64,000 bases of DNA from Kocuria coralli (GCF_008831305.1 NZ_ML708614.1:62001-126000); one strand, 5' to 3'; numbered from the stretch's first letter, positions 7,594 to 17,104 are shown. The notes: generated by a model not told the origin, from the sequence alone. Numbers and translations: made by a program.

Positions 7594-8942
7594 ATGACGT
7601 CAGTAAGTGGGTCAGCCGCTGGCAACCCTTCGGGGATGACCATGGCGGGCGAGGTGGTCCGTGAGCACCACTGGTTCAAGGAACCGACCGACCCGGCACC
7701 CAAGTCGTATATGTTCGCGCTGGTCATAGCGCAGTTCCTTCTTCGTCGCCCTGCTCGGTCCGGCGATCATCGGCGTCAGCCTGAAGATCGTCACGATCGT
7801 CGAGGACGTCGGGGTCGCCCGTGAGAACGCCGTCGCCGTCGTCGCCGGTGTGGGAGCCGCGGGCGCCCTCATCGCCAACGTCGTCTTCGGCCGGCTCTCG
7901 GACCGCACCACCTCGAAGCTCGGCCGCCGCCGGCCGTGGATCGTGGGCGGCACCCTGGGCATGAGCCTGGGCCTGATCATCATGGCGCTCGCACCGAACG
8001 TCGCCATGACCGCGGGCGGCTGGTTCATCGCGCAGCTGGGTGCCAACGCCACCCTGGCGCCGTTCATCGCGACCATCTCCGACCAGGTCCCGAAGTTCCA
8101 GCGCGGCGGCGTCTCGGCCCTGCTCGGCATGGCCCAGAACGTCGGCATCCTCGGCGGCACCTGGGTCGCGGAGCTGTTCCAGTCGAACATGTTCGTGATG
8201 CTCGTGGTCCCGTCCTTCGTGGCGATCGCGGCCATGCTGTTCTTCGCCTTCGTCCTCAAGGACCAGGTGCTGCCGGCCAAGCCGCCGTCCATGACCCTCA
8301 AGGAATGGGCGCAGACCTTCTGGGTGAGCCCCCTCAAGTACCCCGACTACGCCTTCGCGTGGTGGTCGCGGTTCCTGATCACGATGGCCTCGTTCATGTT
8401 CAGCACCTACCGGTTCTTCTTCCTGAACCGGCAGGTGGGCGTCCCCGAGGAGAACGTCGCCGGCGTCATCACGACCAGCGTGCTGATCTACACGGTCTGC
8501 CTGGTGGTCACCGCCTGGTTCGCGGGCAAGCTCTCGGACAAGCTCCAGCGGCGCAAGATCTTCGTCATCCTGTCGACCGTCCTGTACGCCGTCGGCACGG
8601 TCATGCTCGCCCACACCCACTCGGTGGACATGTTCTACCTGGTCGAGGCGGTGCTCGGTATCGCCTACGGCGTCTACATCGGCGTCGATCTCGCCCTGGT
8701 GGTCGACGTCCTCCCGAACCCGGACGATGCGGGCAAGGACCTGGGCGTGTTCAACATCGCCAACGCCCTGCCCCAGACGCTCTCGCCGATCCTCGCCGAT
8801 CCTCGTCGGCTTCATCGTCGCCTGGACGGCGGTGACGGTAGACGGCCAAGAAGTCGCGAACTATCAACCGTTGCTGTATATCGCAGGCGCTCTAGCACTC
8901 ATAGACGCAGCGGTGATCATACCCATCAAGAAAGTCAAGTAG
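7594..8942 (+). pseudogene. MFS sugar transporter disrupted by two frameshifts
   Basis: Starts at ATG 7594 behind a strong AGGAGG. The frame is lost at 7738, where one extra C in TTCCTTCTT breaks the second part of a membrane helix, and again at about 8783-8802, where the ten bases TCGCCGATCC are tandemly duplicated. Removing these 11 bases restores a clean 445-codon frame ending at TAG 8942, with about 12 membrane helices and the MFS loop motif GRLSDRTTSKLGRRRPW. The family resembles glycoside/sugar transporters, and the divergent intracellular beta-glucosidase supports beta-glucoside uptake. Either a recent pseudogene or two sequencing/assembly errors; both changes are of the kind either could create. 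Confidence 0.8.
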
Positions 8943-8947
8943 CGCCA

Positions 8948-8991
8948 GGAAGGGGCGGGACGACGTTCGGATACGTCGTCCCGCCCCTTCC
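8948..8991. terminator. Bidirectional terminator between MFS gene and dhaM
   Basis: A perfect 19-bp GC-rich stem (8948-8966 with 8973-8991) around a 6-base loop, six bases past the stop of the forward transporter gene and about 30 bp past the stop of the reverse dhaM gene. It can end transcription from both sides. Confidence 0.85.
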
Positions 8992-9021
8992 CTGTGCCCG
9001 CTCCCCTGCCGCTCCGTCAGG

Positions 9022-9402
9022 TCACCTGAACAGCTCCCGGGCCCGGGCCGCCTCGGCGACGGCGTCGAGGTCGCGACCGATCTGCGCGGCGACCGCGGCC
9101 GAGACCGCTCCCTCGACCAGCGGGCCCGGACAGAAGCGGACGTTGTCGTCGTCCATCACCTCCAGGATGGACTTCACGGTCATGTCGGCCGAGCCCAGGT
9201 CGGTCAACAGCGCCACCTGGTGGCCGAGCCCGGTGAGCTCCTCGACGGCGGCGTAGATCGCATCGAACGAGGTCCCGATGCCGCCGTCGTCGGTGCCGCG
9301 CGCAGCACGGAATTCCACGTCCCGACCCATCTGACTGGCGAGTTCGACCACTCCCTCGGCCAGCTTGGCCGAGTGCGAGACGACGACGAACGCAACCGAC
9401 AT
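9022..9402 (-). CDS. dhaM: PTS-dependent dihydroxyacetone kinase, phosphotransferase subunit DhaM
   Basis: 126 residues forming only the EIIA-mannose-like domain. The phosphorylated histidine is His10 in FVVVSHSAKLAEG; GGIGTSFDAI and LLTDLGSADMT match the fold. It passes phosphate from HPr of the PTS to ADP bound on DhaL. The fused HPr and EI-like domains of the E. coli protein are missing, so general PTS proteins encoded elsewhere are needed. It is the last gene of dhaKLM; only two bases separate it from dhaL. Cytoplasmic. Confidence 0.92.
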   Translation of the reverse strand: MSVAFVVVSHSAKLAEGVVELASQMGRDVEFRAARGTDDGGIGTSFDAIYAAVEELTGLGHQVALLTDLGSADMTVKSILEVMDDDNVRFCPGPLVEGAVSAAVAAQIGRDLDAVAEAARARELFR

Positions 9403-9404
9403 GG

Positions 9405-10040
9405 TCAGCCCCTCGATTCTGCGGCATCCGCCGCGGTGGCGAGCAGGTAGGCGGTCGAGGTGGCCCCCGGGTCCTGATGCCCGATGGAGCGCTCGCCGAG
9501 GTACGAGGCGCGTCCCTTGGTCGCCTCCAGCGGGACCGTCGCGGCGGCCCCCGCCTCGGCCGAATCGGCGGCGGCGCGCAGCACCTCGGCGGGACTCCGG
9601 CCCGCGTCCGCGGCGGCCTGAGCCGCCTCGGTCGCAGGCGACCAGGCGTCCACCATGGTCTTCTCCCCTGTGGTCGCCTTGCCCCGGGCCACGACTCCCT
9701 CGAGCGCGGCAGCGCAGACGGCAACCACACCGGCGGCGTCCAGGTCGCCTTCGGTCGCCTTGGCGGCGCGCATGAAGGCGGTCCCGTAGAGCGGACCGGC
9801 CGCGCCGCCGACCTTCGACATCAGGGCCTGCGCCACCACTTTGAACACCCCGGTGACATCATCGGGCGGCGTGGCCCCGATCCGCTCCACGACGGCCGTG
9901 AAGCCACGGGCCATGTTCTCACCGTGGTCGCCGTCGCCGATCGCACGGTCGAGATCGTTGAGTTCCGCACGGTGCTCGGTGAGCGCGGCGGACGCGCGGC
10001 GCATCCATTCCAGGGCCCATTCCACGTCCAGGTTCGACAT
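9405..10040 (-). CDS. dhaL: Dihydroxyacetone kinase ADP-binding subunit DhaL
   Basis: 211 residues, the standard length. The N-terminal DLDRAIGDGDHGENMARGF (residues 29-47) carries the aspartates (Asp31, Asp36, Asp38) that hold two magnesium ions and ADP; MSKVGGAAGPLYGTAF and the C-terminal SIGHQDPGATS follow the DhaL pattern. It transfers phosphate from DhaM to dihydroxyacetone on DhaK. Its ATG directly follows the dhaK stop (TGAATG), with AGAGGAG inside the dhaK end as ribosome site, so the two are coupled. Confidence 0.93.
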   Translation of the reverse strand: MSNLDVEWALEWMRRASAALTEHRAELNDLDRAIGDGDHGENMARGFTAVVERIGATPPDDVTGVFKVVAQALMSKVGGAAGPLYGTAFMRAAKATEGDLDAAGVVAVCAAALEGVVARGKATTGEKTMVDAWSPATEAAQAAADAGRSPAEVLRAAADSAEAGAAATVPLEATKGRASYLGERSIGHQDPGATSTAYLLATAADAAESRG

Positions 10041-11039
<999 letters not shown>

Positions 11040-11195
11040 GGAGCACTCCTTGTTCGTGCGGCCCGCGGACGCCCTCGGCCGCCGGCGGCGTCGGCTGTGA
11101 CGCACCTCCAACTCTGCCGTGTAACCGCGCCGCACGAAAGGGGTCCGTGAACTTACGGGCAACACCTGGGAAGCGTGAATCGTCAGCGTCGAGAG

Positions 11196-12110
11196 TCAGC
11201 GCAGAGGGTCGGCGGCGTCAAAGCTGCGCGCGATGCGATGCGAGGCGAAGAATGCCTCATAGGGCCTGCTGCCGTACACGCCGATGCGCGAGAACGAGGC
11301 CGGTACGGATGCGTCCCGGTACCACCCGTCGGTAACGCCGGGACGCATGACGTCCAGGGTCGCCTGGTTCTCGCCGTTGATCTGAACCTCCTGCCATTGC
11401 CCATCGGTGTTGATCCACATCTCCACCCAGCCGCCGTTGCTCTCGTATGCGTACTTGTACGCCTGGATCACGCCCACCCAGCGCCCGGTGGGCACCCGCA
11501 CGGTGTCGCCGAGCAGTTGCGGGTCATCGCCCATCCGTAGCATGAGCCCGCCCTCGGGATGCCGCACCAGCATGAGGCCCAGAAGCGAGGCGCCATTGGC
11601 CGGTGGACCGTAGCCACCGGTGAACACCGTGATCCAGGTGTCCTGTTCGAAGTCGTCGTCCAGGACATAGATGGAGAACCCGTTGAAGTACACGTCGTTG
11701 TCGTTACCGTGCGCGGCCGCCTTGATGATCGGCTCGGTTTCGACCATGGATCGCGGGAACTCGTTGCCCAGGGTCAATCCCGGCTGGGACGTGAACCGGA
11801 CTACCTGCCGTCCGCCGCCCACGGGGTCGGGGACCAGGTGGTAGCCCAGGCCCTCCCTGTTGTCATCCGGTATCAGCTTGGCGTAGCCGCTCAGGCCGCG
11901 CTCGTTGATGTCGGCATCGAAGATCCGATCCGCGGCGAGGTCCTCGCCGGTCGGTTCGTCCTCGAGCCACTCGGGAATCCGGGTGGCGACTCCCACCGCG
12001 GCAGCGGTCGCGATCACGCCGGCGGCGGTCATGATCACCCGGCGCCGTGTCAGGCCACCGCGCCGTTGCTCACCGGACTCGGGATCGGTACTTCCAGGAC
12101 TCTCCCCCAC
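11196..12110 (-). CDS. Tat-exported jelly-roll protein, possible polysaccharide lyase
   Basis: 304 residues. The GTG at 12110 has AGGAG six bases upstream. The N-terminus has a twin-arginine signal (LTRRRVIMTAAGV, residues about 20-32) and a hydrophobic stretch to about residue 45, predicting export folded. The mature part is strand-rich with GLGYHLVPDPVGGGRQVVRF, DTWITVFTGGYGP and RWVGVIQAYKY. This is the pattern of concanavalin-like lectin/glucanase domains of the heparin-lyase I / alginate-lyase type, where long-strand Tyr, His and Arg residues act on acidic polysaccharide. Family assignment is by general resemblance only, so the substrate is unknown. It stands alone, upstream of the dha operon. 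Confidence 0.6.
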   Translation of the reverse strand: MGESPGSTDPESGEQRRGGLTRRRVIMTAAGVIATAAAVGVATRIPEWLEDEPTGEDLAADRIFDADINERGLSGYAKLIPDDNREGLGYHLVPDPVGGGRQVVRFTSQPGLTLGNEFPRSMVETEPIIKAAAHGNDNDVYFNGFSIYVLDDDFEQDTWITVFTGGYGPPANGASLLGLMLVRHPEGGLMLRMGDDPQLLGDTVRVPTGRWVGVIQAYKYAYESNGGWVEMWINTDGQWQEVQINGENQATLDVMRPGVTDGWYRDASVPASFSRIGVYGSRPYEAFFASHRIARSFDAADPLR

Positions 12111-12281
12111 GTGGTGCTCCTACTAGTTCTAGTCGTTGGTCTGCAACCGAGGCGAGATACGCGAGCCGGACTGCAAGGAGGCCACCGGCGCCCTCTCGTC
12201 CACCGCGTCGCCCGGGAATGGAACGTCCAGGCCGATGTCCCCGGAATCGGCCGTCGCTAAAGAGTCGCACACCATGATTTA

Positions 12282-12358
12282 TGGTGCCCCCAGCGGGACT
12301 CGAACCCGCACTGAGCGGATTTTAAGTCCGCTGCCTCTGCCAATTGGGCTATGGGGGC
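12282..12358 (-). tRNA. tRNA-Leu (anticodon UAA), CCA encoded, short variable loop
   Basis: 77 nt including genomic CCA. Acceptor stem GCCCCCA/TGGGGGC (seven perfect pairs), anticodon stem GCGGA/TCCGC around loop CTTAAAA (anticodon UAA, reading UUA), variable loop of only five bases (TCAGT), T stem GCGGG/CCCGC with TTCGAGT, and discriminator A. The UAA anticodon assigns leucine, yet the long variable arm expected of leucine tRNAs is missing. The 5' end lies four bases after the ndh terminator stem, with no clear promoter of its own. Confidence 0.93.
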
Positions 12359-12361
12359 ATG

Positions 12362-12399
12362 GGTCAGCCCCTCCCCGAATTCCGGTGAAGGGGCTGACC
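12362..12399 (-). terminator. Terminator hairpin after ndh, next to the tRNA
   Basis: Perfect 11-bp stem GGTCAGCCCCT (12362-12372) with 12389-12399 around a 16-base loop, starting 14 bp after the ndh stop. No T-run follows. Because the tRNA begins just beyond it on the same strand, it could alternatively serve as a processing signal of an ndh-tRNA transcript. Confidence 0.65.
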
Positions 12400-12412
12400 G
12401 ATGGCAAGAAGA

Positions 12413-13798
12413 TCAGAGCTTGATCTTGGTGCGCACCACTTCCTGGCCGGTGGCGCTCTGGAAGTTCAGGCGGGGGTCACGGACGTGACGGATCGGGGCG
12501 GTGTTGCGCCCGAAGATCATGTTGAGACCCCATTCGGTGAACACGCGTGCCTTGTGCTCGATCGTGGGAATGGCGGCGCCGTGGTACAGGCGGTGCATGG
12601 CCCACGCCGGGAACCCCTGGAACTCGATGCCCTTGATGTTGGCCACGCCCTTGTTGAGGCCGAAGCCCGCGACGGCCCCGATGTTCTCGTGGTAGTAGTC
12701 CTGCAGTTCCCTGCCCTCGCGAGCGGCCAGGATGTTCCTGGCCAGGACCTTGGCCTGGCGGACCGCGTGCTGGGCATTGGGAACGCAGAAGCCGCCCACG
12801 CCGCCGCCGGAGAGGTCCGGCACCGCGGCGTTGTCGCCGGCGGTCCAGGCCTTCTCGAGCGGGCCGTCGTCGCCGGTGATACGCAGATCGGCACCCGCGC
12901 GAACACGGCCGCGCTCGTCCAGCGGGAAGTCCGAGTTCTTGGCCAGCGGGTTGGCCGCCACGCCGGCGGTCCAGATCAGGGTGTCGGCGTCCATCTCACC
13001 GGCGGGGGACTTGTCCTGCATGTTCATCAGCTTGAGGTGGTTGTCCTCCGCCGAGGCCAGGGAGGTGTTCAGCAGCACCTCGATGCCGCGGGAGCGCAGG
13101 TGCGCCACGACCTTCTCGGCACGTTCCTTGGAGACCTCGGGCATGATGCGTCCCATGGCCTCGATCATCACGAAGCGAAGGTCGGAGACCTTCAGGCGAG
13201 GATCGCGTTCGACGGCCACACGGGCCATGTCCTCGAGCTCTGCGATGGTCTCGACGCCGGCGAATCCGCCGCCCACGACGGCGAAGGTCAAGGCACGGCG
13301 CCGCAGCTCCTCGTCCGTGGACTGGGATGCGGTATTGATGCGCTCGAGCACCCAGTTGCGGACGGCGACGGCCTCTTCGATGGACTTCATGCCGATAGCG
13401 GACTCGCCCAGGCCCGCGATGGGGAAGGCGCGGGTCACGGAGCCACCGGAGACGACGATCTCGTCGTACGGGATATCCAGGACAGGACCATCGGCGATGG
13501 TCTGCACAGTGGCGACCCGGTTGGCGTGATCGATCCCGGTCACGCGGCCCGAGACCAGCTCGCTGTCGCTCAGGTACTGCTGGTGGGCGACCACCGCGGA
13601 ACGCGCCTCAATGCTGCCCGCTGCCACCTCCGGAAGGAAAGGCAGGTACATCATGTACGGGTTGGGGTCCACGACGGTCACGATTCCGCCGGATTCCTTG
13701 ATCCGCTTCTGTAGTTGCTGCGCCACGGTGAAGCCTACGTAGCCACCGCCGACGATAAGGATCCGGTTCCGGCCCTTGGCCAAAAAAGTGTCAACCAT
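12413..13798 (-). CDS. ndh: Type II NADH dehydrogenase (non-proton-pumping)
   Basis: 461 residues from the ATG at 13798 (a GTG two codons upstream is an alternative). FAD Rossmann motif ILIVGGGYVGFTVAQQL near the N-terminus, a second nucleotide-binding motif FAVVGGGFAGVETIAEL for NADH, and the FAD-contacting TAGDNAAVPD. It passes electrons from NADH to menaquinone at the inner membrane face; the C-terminal 60 residues (WAMHRLYHGAAIPTIEHK) are amphipathic as in membrane-attached NDH-2. No ribosome site is visible; instead TAGACT (13806-13811) ends seven bases before the ATG, so the mRNA is probably leaderless. Confidence 0.88.
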   Translation of the reverse strand: MVDTFLAKGRNRILIVGGGYVGFTVAQQLQKRIKESGGIVTVVDPNPYMMYLPFLPEVAAGSIEARSAVVAHQQYLSDSELVSGRVTGIDHANRVATVQTIADGPVLDIPYDEIVVSGGSVTRAFPIAGLGESAIGMKSIEEAVAVRNWVLERINTASQSTDEELRRRALTFAVVGGGFAGVETIAELEDMARVAVERDPRLKVSDLRFVMIEAMGRIMPEVSKERAEKVVAHLRSRGIEVLLNTSLASAEDNHLKLMNMQDKSPAGEMDADTLIWTAGVAANPLAKNSDFPLDERGRVRAGADLRITGDDGPLEKAWTAGDNAAVPDLSGGGVGGFCVPNAQHAVRQAKVLARNILAAREGRELQDYYHENIGAVAGFGLNKGVANIKGIEFQGFPAWAMHRLYHGAAIPTIEHKARVFTEWGLNMIFGRNTAPIRHVRDPRLNFQSATGQEVVRTKIKL

Positions 13799-13805
13799 GC
13801 GCACG

Positions 13806-13811
13806 AGTCTA
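13806..13811 (-). promoter_or_regulatory. -10 box for a leaderless ndh transcript
   Basis: Reverse-strand TAGACT, ending seven bases before the ATG at 13798, with no Shine-Dalgarno between. The predicted transcription start coincides with the start codon. The -35 region is not recognisable. Confidence 0.5.
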
Positions 13812-13932
13812 AACGCTGTCCGGACAAGACCGCGCGCATCACCGGCGAACTTCTCCGCTTGTTTCTGCTCAGCCCGTCACGGATCGATGTGTTTCGGACC
13901 GAATGCGCGGCGAGCCCGGCGGAGTAAGGGTC

Positions 13933-15471
13933 TCAGGAGCCCTTGGAGTTCTTCCCGCCGCGCAGCAGCCAGCGGATATGCCAGGCAGCCGCTCCGGTGA
14001 TGCCCGCGACCAGCACCCCGAAGCCGGCCAGGATGAACACCGGCAGAGCGCCCGTCGAGTTCAGCGGCGCCACGGGTTCGGGCGGGAGGGCCTCGGCGGT
14101 CACCTCCGAGGTCAGGGCCGATGCGCTGGCCGAGGGCGTGGCGGTCGGCGTGGAATCGTGACGACGGTGGATCTGGATCCACTCGGCCATGGATCCCAGG
14201 GGCCCGTCGCCCTCCATGGGCGCCATGTCCTGGGTGACGGCGGCCTCCACGTCCAGGATGCCGTAGCCGTACAGCGGGTCGCGTCCGCTGGCGCCGACGT
14301 CCCGTGCCGAGGCGGTGATCCGGTGGGCCACCTCCTGGGCCGAGAGGTCCGGGTACTTCTCCATGATCAGCGCCGCGGTGCCGGAGACGATCGGGGCCGC
14401 CGCCGACGTGCCCGCCCACTCGCCGTAGCCGCCGCCCGGTACCGCGCCCACCAGATCCTCCGACGGAGCCGCAACGGCGATCGAGATCCCCTGCGACGAC
14501 GACTCCCACCCGGCCTGGTCGTTGCGGTCGACGCCGCCCACCGTCAGCACGCTCGGGATCGTGGCCGGAGCGCCCACCTGCGTGATGCCGTTGCCGCGGT
14601 TGCCCGCGGCGGCCACGACCAGGACGTCGTTCTCCTCGGCGTACTCGAAGGCGGAGTCCCAGGACTCGGGCCAGGTCTGATCCGGGGAGCCGACCGACAT
14701 GTTGATGATGTCCGCGTCGTTGTCCACCGCCCAGCGCACGGCGTCGGGGATCTGCTGATCGGTCGACCGCACTCCCTCGCGGTCCGTGCCGAGCCAGGTG
14801 GAGACGGGCAGGATCTCGGCACCCGGTGCGACGCCGATGACACCTGTACCGCCTCCCGGCTCACCGCTGGCAGGGCTGCCGTGCCCTCGTCCGGCCGCCA
14901 CGGAGGCCACCATGGTTCCGTGGGGCGGTTCCGCGCCCAGGCCTTCCTGCCCGTCGGACGCCCCGACGCCGGAGACGTCCGTTCCGGTGCCCACGGCACC
15001 CTCGAGGTCGGGATGGCCGCCGTCCACGCCGGTGTCGATCACCGCGATCTTCACGCCCTCGCCGGTCGCCTCGTCCCAGGCACCGCGGACACCGTATTCG
15101 TCCAGCCAGTACTCCCCCGCCCGGGCCTGCTGCGCGCTGATCGCCGGAGGTGAGCTCAGGTCCGGGACGTCCGTGGGATCCGTGATCGGCACGGACGGCG
15201 CCGGGCCGTCCGGTGCCGGCTGCCGGTTCAGCTGGGCCCCGGCGTTGGTCGCGTTCGCCGGAGTGGCCAGTCCGGTCCGGCCGTCGGCATCGACGACGAC
15301 GGCCGTCACCGCGCCTCCGGCCACCAGGGCGCCGGCGATCCCGATCCCCAGGACGCGCCGGCCCGCTCGCCTGGCAGGCCCGGCGGGACGCCCGTCATGA
15401 TGCGGCGCCCCGTCCCACGGGGTGCCCGGCTGGTCGGGGACTTGCTGGTGGCCTGGGGCGTTTGTCGGCAT
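13933..15471 (-). CDS. S8 (subtilisin-like) serine peptidase, membrane-anchored
   Basis: 512 residues. A basic N-terminal 40 residues precede a membrane segment (40-60) that acts as signal/anchor; a Pro-rich linker leads to the catalytic domain. Asp146 in AVIDTGVDGGHPDL, His184 in EPPHGTMVASVAAG, oxyanion Asn291 in AAAGNRGNG and Ser356 in AGTSAAAPIVSG make a complete triad. A second membrane helix near 475-500 (ALPVFILAGFGVLVAGITGAA) with a basic tail puts the protease domain outside the cell, anchored at the C-terminus. The arrangement is mycosin-like, but no type VII secretion genes are near. It follows ppx by 12 bp and ends the ftsB-DUF501-ppx unit. Substrate unknown. Confidence 0.88.
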   Translation of the reverse strand: MPTNAPGHQQVPDQPGTPWDGAPHHDGRPAGPARRAGRRVLGIGIAGALVAGGAVTAVVVDADGRTGLATPANATNAGAQLNRQPAPDGPAPSVPITDPTDVPDLSSPPAISAQQARAGEYWLDEYGVRGAWDEATGEGVKIAVIDTGVDGGHPDLEGAVGTGTDVSGVGASDGQEGLGAEPPHGTMVASVAAGRGHGSPASGEPGGGTGVIGVAPGAEILPVSTWLGTDREGVRSTDQQIPDAVRWAVDNDADIINMSVGSPDQTWPESWDSAFEYAEENDVLVVAAAGNRGNGITQVGAPATIPSVLTVGGVDRNDQAGWESSSQGISIAVAAPSEDLVGAVPGGGYGEWAGTSAAAPIVSGTAALIMEKYPDLSAQEVAHRITASARDVGASGRDPLYGYGILDVEAAVTQDMAPMEGDGPLGSMAEWIQIHRRHDSTPTATPSASASALTSEVTAEALPPEPVAPLNSTGALPVFILAGFGVLVAGITGAAAWHIRWLLRGGKNSKGS

Positions 15472-15483
15472 CTGGTATCCGCT

Positions 15484-16446
15484 TCAGCGATCGGTCAGGG
15501 ACAGGGCGATTCCGTCCAAAATATCGTGCTCGCTGGTGGTCACGGAGTTCACCCGCCCGGATGTCGCCTCCATGACACGTTCGACGATCCTGCGCCAGAT
15601 CAGCGCTCCCCCGCCGATGACGTCCACCCGTCCCGGATGCATGTACGGCAGCGCGGCGCGCTGTTCGCGTGTCATCCCGGTGAGCTCACGGCACGCCCGT
15701 CCGACGTCCTCCGCGCTCAGCACGCTGCCGTTGAGGCGTTCTGCGTCGTAGGTCTCCAGGCCCAGGGCCCGTGCGGTGATGGTGGTCACGGACCCGGCCA
15801 CTCCCACGAGGCTGCGTGCCTGCGCCAATGGCACGGTCTGCAGGACCTTGTCGATGGCGCGGTCCACGTCGGTCAGGACGGCGGCCTGCTGCGTCTGCGA
15901 CGGCGGGTTGGAGCCGAGGTGGCGTTCCGTCATCCGCACGCAGCCCACGTCGACGCTGCGGGCGGCGACGATCCCCTCGGAGGAGCCCAGGACGAACTCC
16001 GTGGAGCCGCCACCGAGGTCCACCACCAGGACCCGGTCCTCGGCGTCCGCGGCAGGGGCGACGAGGGAGGCCCCCGCGAAGGACAGGGCCGCCTCCTCCT
16101 GCCCGGAGATCACCTCGGGCTCCACCCCGAGACGTCGCTGGATGCCGTCGACGAACACGTGCCGGTTGCCCGCGTCGCGCGTGGCCGAAGTGGCCACGAA
16201 CCGTACCGCGTCCACGTGGTGCTCGCCGAGCAGCCCGGCGTAGTCCTCCGTGGCCGCGAACGTGCGTTCCAGGGCGTCCTGGGCCAGCCAGCCGGTGGCG
16301 TCCACCCCCTGCCCCAGGCGCACGATGGTATTCAGCCGCACGACGTCGGTCAGGGTGGTGCCGTCTCCCCACGAGCCGTCGCGGCCCACATCGGCGATGA
16401 GAAGGCGGATCGAGTTGGTTCCGCAGTCGATGGCGCCAACGCGCAT
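15484..16446 (-). CDS. ppx: Ppx/GppA family exopolyphosphatase
   Basis: 320 residues, the short single-module form typical of actinobacteria. The ASKHA-type phosphate loop MRVGAIDCGTNSIRLLIADV opens the protein; later VLVVDLGGGSTEFVLG forms the second phosphate motif. It removes terminal phosphate from polyphosphate and/or hydrolyses pppGpp. The eno-ftsB-DUF501-ppx order is conserved in Micrococcales and mycobacteria, supporting the call. Confidence 0.9.
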   Translation of the reverse strand: MRVGAIDCGTNSIRLLIADVGRDGSWGDGTTLTDVVRLNTIVRLGQGVDATGWLAQDALERTFAATEDYAGLLGEHHVDAVRFVATSATRDAGNRHVFVDGIQRRLGVEPEVISGQEEAALSFAGASLVAPAADAEDRVLVVDLGGGSTEFVLGSSEGIVAARSVDVGCVRMTERHLGSNPPSQTQQAAVLTDVDRAIDKVLQTVPLAQARSLVGVAGSVTTITARALGLETYDAERLNGSVLSAEDVGRACRELTGMTREQRAALPYMHPGRVDVIGGGALIWRRIVERVMEATSGRVNSVTTSEHDILDGIALSLTDR

Positions 16447-16513
16447 GATCAGGTCCTTCCTCAGGGGGATCCCGGCCGGCCCGCGGCCGGCCGGCGGTGG
16501 TTCCGCTCCAGAC

Positions 16514-17095
16514 TCAAGCCCCGCGCCAGGCGGGGTCGCAGTGGCAGGTCTCGGTGTCCCAGGTCTGCGAGATCAGCTCCAGGGTCTCGTCCCCCAGGCG
16601 GTTCACTCCCGCACCGGCGGAGAGGGAGTGCCCGGCCAGGACGTGGAGGCACTTGACCCGCGTGGGCATGCCCCCGGCCGAGATGCCGTCGATCTCCGGG
16701 ACCGGGCCGGTGCCGGACTTCAGCCGGATGCGCTCGCGTTCCGCCAGGAAGTCCTGGTGGGAGCGCCGGTAGGAGGCGGCGAGATCCTCGTCCGTGCTCA
16801 GCCGGTCGGTCATCTCGTACATCTTCCCCTCGGCCTCCAGGCGGGAGACCGCGGCCGTGATGACGGGGTGCGCCAGGTAGAAGACGGTGGGGAACGGCGA
16901 GCCGTTCGACAGTCGCGGCGCGGTGGCGGCCACCAGGGGATTGCCGCAGACGCAGCGGGCCGGGATCTCGACGACGTCGCGCACCTGCCGACCCAGCTGA
17001 CGGGACAGCACCTGCAGGTCCAGGTCGCTGGGATCCAGCGTGTCGGCGGTCGAATGCAGGCCGCGCGCGGTGCGCTCCTGGGGGGATTCAGTCAC
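16514..17095 (-). CDS. DUF501 domain protein
   Basis: 193 residues. Recognisable DUF501 pattern: LQVLSRQLGRQVRDVVEIPARC, CGNPLVAATAPRL, GSPFPTVFYLAHP and a C-terminal MPTRVKCLHVLAGHSLSAGAGVN. Conserved cysteines and histidines (CVCGNP, CLHVL-AGH and a CHC near the end) could bind metal, but the function is unknown. It lies nine bases after ftsB and 67 before ppx, the usual actinobacterial order. No membrane segment. Confidence 0.88.
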   Translation of the reverse strand: MTESPQERTARGLHSTADTLDPSDLDLQVLSRQLGRQVRDVVEIPARCVCGNPLVAATAPRLSNGSPFPTVFYLAHPVITAAVSRLEAEGKMYEMTDRLSTDEDLAASYRRSHQDFLAERERIRLKSGTGPVPEIDGISAGGMPTRVKCLHVLAGHSLSAGAGVNRLGDETLELISQTWDTETCHCDPAWRGA

Positions 17096-17104
17096 GTGGG
17101 TTCC

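Noticed and set aside
12900-13790. Alternative call of ferredoxin/thioredoxin reductase for the ndh gene
   Set aside because: No CxxC redox motif near the NAD domain. Length, two nucleotide motifs and the amphipathic C-terminus fit NDH-2 better.
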